A stretch of DNA of 64,000 nt from Metaphire vulgaris (Eukaryota; Annelida; Clitellata; Crassiclitellata; Megascolecidae), in contig CM030862.1 in assembly GCA_018105865.1 (NCBI GenBank), forward strand, positions 11,773,474 through 11,837,473, read 5' to 3'. The notes under the pieces were generated by a model. That model saw only the letters and a list, made by a program, of their open reading frames with translations, did not search any database and was not told where the DNA came from. Of the stretch, positions 35,661-46,900 are shown piece after piece (position 1 is the stretch's first letter; every line of letters begins with the position of its first letter). A program made the position numbers and the translations under genes.

Positions 35661-35780
35661 AGAGAAAGTCGTTTCTAAATAAAGACTTCGGGGTGTCAGC
35701 ATCTATTTGTTCTGTCACGCCGACAATGTCTGTCAACACGTAGCGTTCTGCCTCGGAAAAACGTCATTCCTCCTCACTCC

Positions 35781-35824
35781 CTCTCCTCCTCCTCCTCCTC
35801 CTCCTCCTCCTCCTCCTCCTCCTC
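35781..35824. repeat. (CTC)n microsatellite
   Basis: Pure TCC repeat. Confidence 0.95.
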
Positions 35825-35849
35825 ATGAGCCTGATAGAATGTGATTTTG

Positions 35850-36043
35850 CAGTAGCGTAGCCACGGGGTTGTTTGGGGTTGTTCAAACAACCCCATTTCC
35901 AAAAAATATGACCAACACAATGTATGTAAATCCGTTGACTTTTGGTCGAAGAGGGGTAGTGGAGGGGGGGGTCGACCGCGTTCAGCTGCGTAGTGCCTCC
36001 AGTTAACAGCAACCCCACTTTGCATGAGCTGGCTACGCCACTG
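35850..36043. mobile_element. CAGTGGCG-family MITE (CAGTAGCGTAGCCA / TGGCTACGCCACTG ends)
   Basis: Inverted termini CAGTAGCGTAGCCACGG and AGCTGGCTACGCCACTG border a ~160-bp non-coding interior that begins with a GTTGTTTGGGGTTG / CAACCCC hairpin. Confidence 0.8.
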
Positions 36044-36120
36044 AATTGTGATGTGCGTATAATGCGCGATGCCATGACAGACAGACGGTGTCATGATATG
36101 CGAGTATATTTGCTTTAGCA

Positions 36121-36200
36121 TTAACCCCTTAACTGGGGATCCCGGATATATCCGTCCATTTTACATTGAGTTACAGTTAAATACACGGTTAAGGGGTTAA
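36121..36200. mobile_element. piggyBac-like 80-bp MITE, copy 5
   Basis: TTAA-bounded 80-bp hairpin in the same orientation as copy 1 and nearly identical to copy 7. Confidence 0.9.
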
Positions 36201-36430
36201 TTTTAGTTCTTCTTTGCAACGACCGGGCGTTTATCGTTGTCGTCTCTCTGCTGCACAGCGTCGCTTTTTGTAAAAGACACGGCGGCAGAACGACAGCGAA
36301 ATCTCTACGGGGAACGGGGTGGGGTGGTGAGTCATGTTTATTCATGACGCGGTCCGATTTGACCCCTGGAAAGGTCAAGGCAGCGAGATTCGTTCAATTC
36401 CATCATGCAGTGCCAGTGCCAGTGTACCAC

Positions 36431-36679
36431 CAGTGGCGATTCCACGTGGAGGATGAGTGGGGATGCATCGCCCCCTCCCCATCGGACTTCCGGACTTACT
36501 TTTTTTGCTTGTGAAATCTATTTTTGTGTAAAAGTGCAGTAAAATCAGGGATACGATTCCATTTTTCAGCCTTTTTCGACAAAGTTTATTGAGTGTTCCC
36601 CTTCTAGCTTCACCCCCCCCCCACCAACTTTCTGTGAAGTCATTCATCCCCCCACCAAGAAATCCTGGAACCGCCACTG
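36431..36679. mobile_element. CAGTGGCG-family hAT-like MITE
   Basis: Begins CAGTGGCGATTCCACG and ends CTGGAACCGCCACTG. Flanking octamers TGTACCAC (36423-36430) and AGTGCCAC (36680-36687) agree at six of eight positions. The right ~60 bp are shared with 28606-28669. Confidence 0.8.
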
Positions 36680-36689
36680 AGTGCCACTA

Positions 36690-37065
36690 TTGGGTCTTTA
36701 CAGGAAATAGGCTGTAAGTTGACGCTTGGTTATCACCGGCTAATTGCTATGGATGAAAAATCTGTCGGAAATACGTGACATAGTTGTTAACAATTGATAG
36801 GATCCTCTGTTAGATTAGACTTTTCCCCATAATTTAACATTTTCCAACAGGGTTTACTGGCGTTATATAAATAGACCAATTTTACCGGTCAAAGAGCGAA
36901 AGCCTTATACCGTTATAAAAATGCCCTATATTTTCAGCTATACTGTCCATTATTACGTTTAATTTGGCCAGTTTTAACAAGTTTGGCAGTTGTTGACAGA
37001 GGGAGGGGCCAAAAATTGCCCAAAATTGTTGACATATTTAGTGGACAGCCCCTAATATAATACCT
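36690..37065. other. Intergenic with a GTTTGGCAGTTGTTGACAG repeat block
   Basis: The block around 36960-37060 (AAGTTTGGCAGTTGTTGACA, GGGGCCAA, ATTGTTGACAT) is related to 44490-44610, so it is part of a dispersed element. No gene recognised. Confidence 0.5.
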
Positions 37066-37079
37066 TATAGTTTATGAAC

Positions 37080-37160
37080 TTTATACAGTGCGGCCCGCCA
37101 GTTACGTTCGAAGCATATATGCGGCCCTTGAGGCAAAAAAATGCCCACCCCTGTCATAGA
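37080..37160. mobile_element. hAT-type terminal fragment
   Basis: Contains CAGTGCGGCCCGCCA and, at the other side, GGCCCTTGAGGCAAAAAAATGCCCACCCCTG, whose reverse complement CAGGGGTGGGCA is a classic hAT terminus. A related GGGCCAGATCTGGCCCGCC block lies at 50375-50410. Confidence 0.5.
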
Positions 37161-37239
37161 ACGTGCTATAACACATTCAAGCTGTGTAGAATATCCCGAT
37201 TTCTAATAACATTAATAAATAACCGTTTTACTTTACAAG

Positions 37240-38098
37240 TTTACGTTACTTTGATTATAGTTCGCATCGGTGACACGCCATTTCGAATGATGATATTTTG
37301 GGCGTTTGTACTCATTCTTGAGTTGATGCTGAGCGCTAAAGGCGTCATTCTGATTGACTCGTCATCGACTGACAGAGTGACATCGTTAAAACTGTCACGT
37401 CTGTTTGCCTCTGGGCAGGCATGGCGCGGCGTGACGCATTCGTCGAGCACGCGATGCGCCAAAAACGCACCTCCTTGCCTTGGTCTCGGCGAAGAGCAGC
37501 AGGGAACCAGATTATCCGACGACGGAATGGGGAGAAGAATTGGGGGGGGGTGTACGAGTGGACAATAATTTGTTCGGTGCACGCTACGGTGCCCCACCCG
37601 CCCACCGACCCACCCACCCACCCATTCATGGCGACTGTCATTCATAACGGCGTGACGACGCGGAGTGACACAGAGCTGAGAAAGAGAGCCTGCTTGTTAA
37701 GAGATTCCCCGTAATCCTGCGAAACGAAGAAGAGAAAACTCTGGTTTCTGCGCCGCTAATAATCAAACGCAAGAGAAAACATTCGCGGGTCAGCAGGTCT
37801 TAACTGGGAGGCCCGGGGGAGGGGTTCAGGTCTCACCCCGACGCCCCTTAAGAGATCATAAAACCTGTTAATACAGTCATCAGCGAACTAGGCACTTTCG
37901 TCTCAACTTACCCCGCACCCCCACCCCTCCCCCACCTCGGTCTCTTCCCTTTGTGTCAGATTTTACAAGGTATAACAGAACCGAATACGTTCGCTTGCAT
38001 TTGCATGTTTTGCCGAAGATAATCACAATATAGCAAAGGAAAACCTCCTCTTATGCGGCTACTTAGGCCTACAAGCGATTTTTAATGGCATTCGTATT
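37240..38098. other. GC-rich intergenic stretch, no gene recognised
   Basis: Open frames on both strands overlap here but are low complexity, mutually overlapping and without a family match. Confidence 0.4.
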
Positions 38099-38235
38099 CA
38101 GTGGCGGCTCTAGGATTTGGCAAGTGGGGGCCGTTTATAATCATGGGGGCCAACCATTTCTTGTTTAATGTATTCTGTTTGACTGGGGTGCCAGGCTAAA
38201 GAACGGGCCCCTGGCCCCCGGTGGAGCCGCCACTG
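38099..38235. mobile_element. CAGTGGCG-family hAT-like MITE with perfect 8-bp target duplication
   Basis: CAGTGGCGGCTCTAGG at left and GGTGGAGCCGCCACTG at right. The octamer TTCGTATT is present on both sides (38091-38098 and 38236-38243). The interior matches 27370-27564 in the opposite orientation. Confidence 0.93.
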
Positions 38236-39000
38236 TTCGTATTGTTTACTTTATTCGTCTTTTCTTCTGTTTGACAAACAAAATTCATTATTATTTAAAC
38301 TAAGACAGGCGACGAAAACGACAAAACAAAGTTCGCTTAAAATGGAAAAAGGTCCGCTGCTGATAAATAGACCATAGATGTAAAAAAAACGTTGGGGAAA
38401 ATAAAAACGTTAAGAAACGTAAAAAACGTAGAAAAAAATAAAAACGTAAAAACGTAGGGAAAATAAAAAAACGTAAAAAACGTTTATTACATCTATGAGA
38501 TAGACTATTGTTCCTCGGTTTGAGCTCCCTACCAACAACTTCATCATCTTTGCCATCCATAATTAATCGACGTGGGCTAAACATCGAAGCGGGCCCAATC
38601 TGTCGGTAATGAAAGTATTGGAGTGTGGGGGGATGGACTACTCCCACCCCAAATTTGTCGACCTCCAGTGGATGTCAGATGAAAGCCAGAATTTGGACCT
38701 CAGTGGGGTGACGGTCGGATTCGAAAACTTGGTGGGGGTTTAAAAATCAGATTATGTATAACTGCTACTACTGCAAGGTAATCTATGTAATACAATGTGG
38801 CAGAAAACGATTACCCGATATATAACTATAGCTGTCTCATAAATACTCAATTGTACGCATTTTATTTTAGTTATGTGCAGTGGATTAACGCTATTTAGTC
38901 TATTAATATTTACCTATTTTATATCAAACAGTTTTCTTCAATGTTTAAAACTCTTGGTTTTAAATATTCTATATAAATAATGTATAAATACTGTTTAGAG
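38236..39000. other. Intergenic, no gene recognised
   Basis: Contains an array of AAAAACGT-type short repeats (about 38385-38485) whose reverse complement is T-rich, and AT-rich unique sequence. Confidence 0.4.
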
Positions 39001-39006
39001 CTCATC

Positions 39007-39010
39007 ACAG

Positions 39011-39082
<72 letters not shown>

Positions 39083-39084
39083 GT
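39007..39084. repeat. (ATC)n microsatellite with following AGC run
   Basis: ATC triplets broken once near 39050, followed by about seven AGC-type triplets. Confidence 0.95.
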
Positions 39085-39175
39085 CATCAACAGCAGCAGC
39101 AGCACAAGCAGCAGATGTGTCATAAAATGTCTATTCTATAAATGTCAAACGATTATTTGGCCACAGTCTTCCAAG

Positions 39176-39533
39176 GCAGTGGCGTAGCCAGGGTTCCGGA
39201 ATGGGGGGGAGGGGCACGTCGCCATTTTCGTATAGAAAAGTCTCCGGCGAACAAATGGAGTTTCTTGCACATTCGCGCATTCTCTTCTATCAATCCACCT
39301 AGCCAGTGGCGTATTTACCATTGGGCCATTTGGGCCATGGCCCCCCTTTGGTCTTGGCTTATAGCCTGTCCCCAGACCCCATTATATTCTCTGGGCTCTA
39401 CCAAAATTCTAAATACGCCACTCCACCTAGCTACCCTTCTCCCCCTCCCCCTAATTACTCAGCAATTTCTCACCACCGGTCCCAGTCAGACAGAATAGGG
39501 TTCCCCCCTCACCCCCCCGTGGTTACGCCGATG
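39176..39533. mobile_element. CAGTGGCG-family hAT-like MITE (outer element of a nest)
   Basis: Left end CAGTGGCGTAGCCAGG, right end CCGTGGTTACGCCGATG. Flanking CTTCCAAG (39168-39175) and CTTCCAGG (39534-39541) differ at one of eight bases. It contains the complete inner element 39304-39423. Confidence 0.82.
39304..39423. mobile_element. CAGTGGCG-family MITE (inner element) with perfect 8-bp target duplication
   Basis: Ends CAGTGGCGTATTTACC and AAATACGCCACTC. The octamer CACCTAGC occurs at 39296-39303 and again at 39424-39431. Interior G/C runs pair across the element. Confidence 0.9.
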
Positions 39534-39723
39534 CTTCCAGGGGACGCTTTCAGTCATGACTTTTTAGTTCCAGATTCCGTCGCCGGCGAGCGACGGGCGC
39601 CACCGTAGCGCAGCAGTCGAGCGTCGTTGTCGCTGCTGCTGCTGCTGCTGTCGTCTGTCAAGATGTCGCTCTCATCGTCCGTCGGAAACTCAAACGATTG
39701 GCCAATAAATATACATTGGCGCT

Positions 39724-39724
<1 letters not shown>

Positions 39725-39772
<48 letters not shown>
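39725..39772. repeat. (AGC)n microsatellite
   Basis: About 15 AGC units. A CTG run of similar type lies at 39632-39650. No surrounding gene is recognised, so it is not evidence for a poly-Gln or poly-Ala protein. Confidence 0.95.
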
Positions 39773-39773
<1 letters not shown>

Positions 39774-40713
39774 CAAGTGTTGCGTTCGAGTTCAGCTCAA
39801 ACACGGGTAGGCCTAAGTATAGGACGACCTCCTCTTCTCTGTTCGAGCGATAAAATCGGCACTCCGCTTTTTATTTGTTCCGATCCCCTCCTTCTCTTCC
39901 TCCTCCCCTCCTCCGCCTTTTTATCCTCCTCATCCTCCTACGAAGGCTGAAAGTCAGAGAGGACAGAACCGATAAATGGCGAGTATGCGTCACTTGAGGC
40001 CCTAAACAGTCGTAAGGGGGCGGGGGCGGGCGTTGCTATTTCGGCGCCCCAACCCTCCTCCCCTCCCCTCCCCCTCCCCTCTCCATCTCGAGGTTTTTCA
40101 ATGACGCGAATAGAATGACGACGAGGGAACGAACGAGGGCGCGTAATTTTTACCCCCCCCCTCCACGAGTACACTCGGCGCCTTTTTTAATATTCGGAAA
40201 TAAGCCGCTGAACTTTAGACTACAACATAATCACACTGCAACTGCACTTGAGAGATCTTCGATGGGGTGGGGGTGGGGTGGGGGTGGGGGAGTAAAGGTG
40301 AAAGGTAACCGGGTTCTTTTGTGAAGGTGGGGTGAGGCTGGGGGGAGGGACAAGAAGAAACATAGCGTAAGTGTGCTAAGCATCGTTAAATGCAGAGAAA
40401 GGTGAGGAAAGTGTCAAGGTTTCACGTAGTTTTTCCAAGGACAGTGCCTTTGGCTAAACAAGTTCAGAGAAATTCAACTTTCGCTGCAAAGTAATAGGCG
40501 CTTGAAAGGCAAAAATTTGAGGCCGCTTTTATCTATCTTACTTATTACGCCAATATCTGTGGGTTAAAAACCATGACCGGCTCAGATAAAACTTTAGCAT
40601 GGTCTAGCTTGGTGGTCATCCTAACCCTGGCTATAATTCGAACGGTCGAAAAATAGCTCTGAAAGCTGCCGGGTAACAGTTAACAAGCTCTCGATAGGCC
40701 TATATGCATTATG

Positions 40714-41099
40714 CAGTGGCGGTTCCGCCATGTTGATGACTGGCCCGACCGGGGATGCACGCCCCCCCACACTGGGGTTCCGTGTGACCTTTTTTACTTG
40801 TCAACCTATTTTCCCGTGAGTTTTTAACAAAATGTAGTGGAAAATGCTGCGAATTGCCTTCTCTTTTTTGCTTGTCGGCTTTTTTGCAAGGTTTATTAGC
40901 ATTTAGTGGGAAACACTGACAATGACCTTGTTAGGAACAACAGTGGTTCTCACACAGGGCAGTCCCTACCGAACCACTTTAAACCTTGTTATATTATATT
41001 ATTATTGTCTCTTTTCTTTTGTTTTTCTTCTTCACTTTGCATCCCCCACCAACTTCCTAAAAATTTAATCCCTACCAAGAATTCATGGAACCGCCACTG
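40714..41099. mobile_element. CAGTGGCG-family hAT-like MITE containing another repeat
   Basis: CAGTGGCGGTTCCGCC at left, ATGGAACCGCCACTG at right. The block 40938-41006 inside it is the second copy of the 65-bp repeat at 11908-11972, so it was probably inserted here later. Confidence 0.8.
40938..41006. repeat. Dispersed 65-bp repeat, copy 2
   Basis: Near identical to 11908-11972, including the TTATATTATATTATTAT tail. Confidence 0.85.
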
Positions 41100-41714
41100 C
41101 CTATATGAATCTGGACAAATAGCAGAATTTTCTTTCTAAAACCCGCTTAATTTAGATTTAGAGTTCATAATGGAAAATTTATATAGGATTCAAACCAAAC
41201 TGCGTTTGAATAGATAGATAACCTAACTGACTAAAATTTATATTGTCATCAAAAAGTATGACAGCACGGAGCGACCATCCACTGATGTCAAGTGCATTAC
41301 TGAAATGGCGCTATAGCAGTTCGATTATGCTTACGTGCTTTAATGAATGAATGAGTTTATTTATTTCCAAAAGCATACATTAATCATCAATCCGATTATA
41401 AACATATATATAATTACTTAATTAAGGTGGAAAAATGAAAAAGGACATAACATGTTCACAGTAAATGAAGACAATTGACATTACCATGAGCATCTTTCAA
41501 AACCATCGGCTGACGACGGGTGATTGTGAGCGAGAACGGTGACACGCTGGAGAGGCACGCTGACGGAACGGGAACTGGAGCCATAGGTTCTACTCAGTCT
41601 TCATTCGCTAGAGGGAGATGGCAGAAAAGAGTTGTCAAAACATAGAATACCAATCATTAATGTTATTCTATGTCTTATATATTCTATGCTATGATAAAAA
41701 TAAAAACAAGAAAG
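41100..41714. other. Presumptive 5' flank of ZNF277
   Basis: AT-rich sequence upstream of the ZNF277 start. AAATGGCGCTATAGCA (about 41301) resembles the repeated GGCGCTATA motif seen elsewhere. No core promoter motif is convincing. Confidence 0.3.
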
Positions 41715-43921
41715 ATGGCGTCATGCACAAGTTTTGGTAAAATTTCCCTATTTACAGTTATCTTTCCAAATTAAGACAGTTTTATACAATGAAAAATTAT
41801 TGGTTAAACTCTATGTTAGCGTTATAAATTATTTAAGATATTGTGAAGTGTATTTTGGCATTCTAAATTATATAACATTGTTTTTAAGTAAGTAAGTAAG
41901 TAAAATCTCGTTAACTTATATAGCGCTTTCAAAAGAAGCACCGAAGTAGCTCCTTATTTCTATGCGCTTAATTACAACGAGAAATTTGGACGGTTGCAAA
42001 ACAATCGGTTGAAATGACCGATAATGACTTTGCTCTTCGCTGGTTGCCAGGCGAAGGTTACTGCGTAATACCCGCAGTTGTAATACTTGCAACATTCTTA
42101 ATGAGTTCAAGAACTATCAGCAGGGATTGGATTGTAATTTAGACCGCTAAAAACAGTTAAATAAGTTAGAATGATGAAATGCAGTTTTACCCAATTATTT
42201 TCTGTATTTTCCATACATTTTTCTTATCACTGCATTGCAATGATAAGAACACAATTCATTAAAATGATTTGTACGTTAAAATGGCGCTATATAAAGCTCA
42301 TATTGTTCTTGGAGCTGTTTAGCTTAAACCATAGTTGATTCTGTATTTGTTAGCGGATGAAAATAGTCCAATCCTTGAGCCTCTACACTTTGAAGTCATC
42401 GCAGATGACATGCTTTCTGGGTTGACCGCTTCACCCAGCTGTCCCTGTGTCCTCTGTGACACGGTCTTTAACCTGCCGAGTGAGAAAGAAGCTCTTTTGA
42501 AGCATTTGGTTGAAGAACACAAAATCGTTGTCGCAGACATTTCTCAGATTGCCGATTTAAGCAAGTAAGTAAATGGGACTTATTACATCAGGTAAAATTC
42601 TTGCTCAGCTCAACTTCAGATTTCAGTTTGGTTCATAAGTTTTGAGTGATGTTTTCCAATTCAAGTTTATATGTATATATGTTTGTGTGTTTTCTCAGAT
42701 ATATTTTAAATAAGTTTTTCTTAACTATTTTGCCATTTTATCTGGTGTTATGGCCTTAGGAACTAGGTACCATGTGTCCATTATCACAATTATAACTGTT
42801 AAGACCTCTATGAGTTCTCCTGTTGTTAAACGTCAGTACTTTATGAGTTGAGACTTGCTATACTGAATTTCATGTGCTTTTGTGGCTGTTTAATCAGATA
42901 CCTGTGCTATTGGAAGAGGCGATTCACAGAGGCACCTCTTTCAGAGTTTTGTCCTGTCGTTCAGACAAATTCCAAAGCAACAGATTTAGGTGGGTCTTGG
43001 TACTGCTTGTATCTCTATTTCACTCAATATGATTGTTGGTTCTACCTCTGAGATGGACTGTACAGAGGCTGAGCCAGTAAATATAGGTTTAGGGGATGCT
43101 CGGTGAGTTTTATTCCCCCATTCTGCTTTTGCTCCACTAAAAATCCGAGTTGCTTCTGAAAATTTAATTTTCATCATCAAAACAAAAGTGTTGATATTTT
43201 TTTTAGCGCCAAGTGAGTTCTATTTTATCTTGTGTGATTCGCTTCCTGAAGACAAAGAAGTTCGCTCTAAAATGCAGATTGAACGTCTGGTATGTAGGAC
43301 AGTTACAGTATATGTGTGCATGTGGTGTGTGTTTGTGTGTGTGTGTACGGTAGAACTTTGTTATAATGTGCTTAGTGGGTCTCTAAAATCTAGTACGTTA
43401 TATCTGAGGTATGTTATATCCGATACCATTCAATATGGTAGCGCATCACATGGGACTGTACATTGCGGTACGTTATAACCGTGTATGCTGCATAACCAAG
43501 TCCATTATAATGAAGTTTTACTGTATATATTTATCAAATGTATCTATAATGCATTTGCAATTGAAGTATTTTTTGAGATTATGATATGAACTATTACGAA
43601 AATTTTCTTATGAAGTTTGAACAATGAAATTTTTGAATGATTGCATGTTGTTCTCAATATTAGGAGCAAGTTTTAGAAGAACAGCAGAAAGAACGAATGG
43701 ATAACAGTTTTTCCCGAATGTGTCTTTTCTGCAAGCGACATTTTCAAGGGAACAGGTATTTTCACTTGTATGGCATTATTATTATTATTACTATTACTAC
43801 TACTACTATTACTACTACTATTACTACTACTATTACTGTTACTATTTATTTACTATTACTATTTATATTACTACTACTATTTATATTACTACTACTATTA
43901 CTATTACTACTACTACTACTT

Positions 43922-43987
<66 letters not shown>

Positions 43988-46900
43988 TTACTACTACTAC
44001 TACTACCACTACTACTACTCATACTATTACTACTATTATTATTGTTGTTGTTGTTGTTGTTGTTGTTGAGACAATTTTTATGGTGCTAAATATGGGAGGG
44101 GTATGTCCTGTTTGAAATTTGTTCCTATTCCCTTGTGTTCCAGTTATTAATTAACTCGGTATCTGTGGGCATGGTATGTGTTTATTTCTGTGATTAATTG
44201 CTTTGAACTGATAGTGACATTCCATGTTAAATGTTTAGGTCTGAGCTCTTTGATCACATGACTGAATTTCACCATTTCAACGTTGGACATCCAGACAATC
44301 TTGGTGCGCTAAATTCTTTGAAATGCAAAATTAGTGCCATGCTTATTTATGCAATCTAAATCTACAGTAGCTATGTTGCTGTTACCGTACTTTAAATCTT
44401 TTACTTGAAGAAAATTATAATTAATATACTTTAAACATTCTAAAAAGGACTTGAAATAAAATAAAGGATTATCATCATCATCATTAACGATGGGGCTGTC
44501 AATTAATTACGTCAACAATTTAGGGGGGTTTGAAAAAGTTTGGCAGTTGTTGACAGGGGTGGGGTCAAGAGAAGTTGACGTCAACAATTTCACTTTTGAC
44601 AAATAATCAAAATTGAAAATGGAATACTTTTTACAATGCTAAAAAGATTATCACCACCATATTTTATCTTTTTGCAGTGTTCACCGCAAAAATAATAAAT
44701 GAGTTATTTGATTTGATCTGGGGTTGAAAATTTTGAAGCTAAAAAGATTATCACTGCATATTTTAACTGTTTGCAAATGAGTTACTTGATTTGGTCAAAA
44801 ATTAGGTAAGTAAATTCACAGACCAGGTCTTAGTATTACATGGTAGTATATGTAGTATTACATGGTAGTATTTGTTTTGTAATTATTGACAGTAAAATTA
44901 TAAATTTATAGTTTGAATCAGTAGACAAGTGAATGAAAATAAACTAGGTTGAGCTACATTTGAAACAAAATTAGGATTTTTTTTATGTACTGTACAAATG
45001 ATTTAACGATTCCACCTACTTTAATATGTGTAAACCCGTGCTGAGGTTTTTTCTATTCGTATTATATGTATAATGGCATTTGTCTGTATTTTAGCTTGAA
45101 ATGCCTGTACTGTGAAAAGACCTTCAAGGACCCGCTCGTGTTGAAAGAACATATGAGGAAGAAGCGCCACAAGAGACTTCACGAGGAAAATGCCGCGTAT
45201 CATCGTTTCTACGTTATCAATTATTTGGTGCAAGATCGTTCTCAGTTTCAGACATGACATTAAATTTATCAGATACAGTGAAACCTGGATAATGGTTTGA
45301 ATCTGACTGCATGCAACTCAACTACTGCTTATTAAGCGTGGGCAATTAATTTGTCTAAGGCAGGTTTCACTGTAGTTAAGCTGGATATTAAGTCAAGTTT
45401 ATTTGCTGAAAGATTTGACCGGCAGATGCCATATATTCAGAACTTAGATTTTTTTATATTATGCCCTGTTGCATTGCTTTTTATTGTCAAATGACTTTCG
45501 TTGTAATTTTTAAGAAGATTTCTTTCATTTTCAGGAAATTGGGAAAAATTGGAAAGATATCATGTCTGAGGATGATAACGATACTCCAGTTTGTGAAGAA
45601 TTTTCAGCCGAAATGACCGAGTCAGTTACAACGAAGTTATTAAATAGGAAAAAGTCGTCAAAGAATTGTTTGATTGATTCATTTCTTAATATGTGCAGTG
45701 ATGTTGTTGGTTCCCCAGAGGCCTTGGTATTATGAAAGTTGATCATGAAATTTGAGATAAATTGATTATTTCTCAATAATTTAACTACATGTTCTTAAAG
45801 TTTCCTATTCTTTTGTCATTGAAATTTTTAGTGATTGGATTGAATCTCCATTTGCAAAAGTTGTTTGTCTCTTCTGTGAGTCTTTATCTAATGACTACGA
45901 GAGCATTTTGCAGCACTTACAGGTATCTGATAAAATTCAATTAATAGGTTTCTAAATTATTATTTCATTGATATTTTTATAAAATTCACATTTATATTGT
46001 GCAGAAGTGAGACTTTAGTGATTTAGTTCGCGTTAATACATTTTTGGAACGTTCTATTGTAAAATTTGGTTGATTTCAAAATTCACTGGTACGAGTATGT
46101 AATTAATGCAGCATTTATTTATATTTCCACTCAGAGGCTCTGCTGGTATTGGAGTAGTTTCCAAAACCCTGTAATAATGTTAATAAGAGTTGCTTTCCAT
46201 TGGCTTGCCTTTAAAAAGAGGATTCATTTTGTGATCTTGTTCCTGGTTTACCAAGGTCTTCGTTACAACGAGCCTCTTTTCGTAACTCGGTCACAGGCAA
46301 ACCTATGATTAATTAAATGTTATGGTTCTTTCAGTTTCCCATACTCATACAGTTAATGGCATACCCGGTATATGCTTTTTCATTGGCTACCCCAGGCTTT
46401 GGAACTGGTTACAGTAATACCCGTTATCTCACCCATATCCGTCCAGCGTTCTATTTTGGTGAGGGGTGAGGATGGTGACATAAAAGGGCAAGTCAATCGA
46501 GTAATCCATTACAAAGGATTGTTAAACTCTATAATATGCAGTTTAACAATCAGTATAACAGTGTAGGCTACAGTGCAGTAGGACATATTGAAGGCATAAG
46601 CACATGCACAGTTCAGAATGGTAAGCCTGTCTGAAAAGTCAATCTGTGTTTGCCTCATTGTCTATCAAGTTTTAGAACCAACCTCAGGGCCCATCTTTTA
46701 TACACAAGCTTGCTTATTCACCATAGACTATCTGGATCTTGGACCTTAAGTGCCTAGGATTTTGAGTCCCATCAGCTGATGCTTTTTTCATTATGTGGCA
46801 ATGTACAGGGTGGCGCAAAAAAAAACGGTCTATATTAAATGCAAACCTAAATGTGTCTAGTCCAAATTTTTTTGCACCACCCTGTAGAAGTTGATGTTTG

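Noticed and set aside
37074..37645. Overlapping ORFs of 95-165 codons on both strands
   Set aside because: Open frames on both strands in a GC-rich stretch with no recognisable domain; the left part is a hAT-type repeat end.
39627..39950. Possible poly-Ala protein encoded at the AGC repeat
   Set aside because: The repeat dominates the frame; the flanking residues show no domain and no splice or start context is convincing.
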